Part shown: positions 40,823-41,153 of the stretch, piece after piece
Layout of the letters: every line of letters starts with the position of its first letter
Position numbering within the stretch: position 1 is the stretch's first letter
Notes under the pieces: generated by a model
What the model was told of the DNA's origin: nothing
Seen by the model: the letters and a program-made list of their open reading frames with translations, nothing else
The model's database searches: none
Made by a program: the position numbers and the translations under genes
Source: an uncultured Lachnospiraceae bacterium
Lineage (GTDB): Bacteria > Bacillota > Clostridia > Lachnospirales > Lachnospiraceae
Direction: 5' to 3'
Assembly (NCBI GenBank): GCA_900314445.1
Contig: OMVA01000087.1
Coordinates: 1-41,153 of the forward strand
DNA: 41,153 nucleotides

Positions 40823-41153
40823 AAAAGACATTATCATACTTTAGTGGGTAAAAGTGTGATATTTGCAATAGAGTAAAAATGGGGAAAAGACATGCAAGGT
40901 TGCTTTAGCTGACTAAAGTAATTTTTCACAATAGCGAGTTTTAGGAGAAAAAGACATATAAAGCACTTTATTTGACTAAAGTGCAATGTTTGCAATGAAG
41001 TAAAAATGGGGAAAAGACATGCAAGGTTGCTTTAGCTGACTAAAGTGCATTTTCAAATAGGGGATTATAAGTGCAAAAGACATTAAAATAAGAGGGGGCC
41101 TTTGGGAGATTTCTTTTACAAAACAGGGGTTAACGCTGAAAAAGACATTAAAA
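40823..41153 (+). repeat. Tandem array of AAAAGACAT-headed units with about 63-bp period
   Basis: AAAAGACAT starts at 40823, 40885, 40949, 41012, 41075 and 41140, giving steps of 62, 64, 63, 63 and 65 bp. Units 2 and 4 are nearly identical over about 48 bp. Units 2-4 carry an inverted repeat at a fixed place: CTTTAG-CTGA-CTAAAG in 2 and 4, GCACTTTA-N6-TAAAGTGC in 3. Unit 1 has a weaker version. Units 1 and 3 end in GTAAAAATGGGG. There is no open reading frame through it, and it runs off the window. Confidence 0.85.

Noticed and set aside
40823..41153. CRISPR array at the right end
   Set aside because: The constant part is only 9 bp, the sequences between are related to each other rather than unique, and no cas genes are visible.

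Overview
The window reads as a piece of chromosome from a low-to-moderate GC Gram-positive anaerobe of the Clostridia, most likely a Lachnospiraceae member (Butyrivibrio/Pseudobutyrivibrio-like; inferred). Supporting signs are AGGAGG-type ribosome binding sites, a phenylalanine T-box leader in front of pheST, a DegV protein, choline-binding-like wall repeats, a lipoprotein family 9 cellulase and a B12-dependent methionine synthase of the short (core) type. No rRNA, tRNA, phage, transposase or CRISPR genes were seen.

Layout. 1-2.6 kb: three minus-strand genes (CAT/E2-fold acyltransferase-like protein, PAP2 phosphatase, PlsC-like acyltransferase) that look like a small lipid cluster; both acyltransferases have altered catalytic motifs. 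2.8-4.3 kb: C69 dipeptidase. 4.4-9.4 kb: core MetH and, upstream in the same operon, a fused corrinoid-reactivation ATPase. 9.7-16.1 kb: eukaryotic-type HisA, GH9 cellulase lipoprotein, YfhO-type membrane protein. 16.2-18.5 kb: hybrid histidine kinase behind a clear promoter, an operator-like palindrome and a heavily structured leader. 18.6-24.2 kb: gltX, an Rrf2 regulator, an acidic membrane protein of unknown function and a secreted CAP-domain wall protein. 24.3-28.4 kb: T-box(Phe)-pheS-pheT. 28.7-35.9 kb: queA, membrane-linked glycerophosphodiesterase, COG2426 membrane protein, a lipoprotein that looks like a catalytically dead amidase, DegV, and a SleB-type wall hydrolase with an OmpR-family response-regulator box. 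36.2-40.7 kb: GNAT acetyltransferase, then argG divergent from argJ-argB with ArgR-like sites between. 40.8 kb to the end: a tandem array without genes.

The most unusual content lies between the genes. A short motif, about GCAAATGRRNTTGCC, occurs around twenty times in the roughly 5 kb of intergenic DNA. Where a gap holds two or more copies the GCAAATG-reading copy lies on the left and the CATTTGC-reading copy on the right, in five clear gaps out of five. One such pair lies inside the pheS T-box leader, and one copy forms half of the queA terminator. Separately, the right end carries six AAAAGACAT cores spaced 62-65 bp apart, several followed by a small inverted repeat. Three other short tandem repeats (33 bp upstream of pheS, 29 bp upstream of the GNAT gene, 41 bp between argJ and argB) are also confined to gaps.
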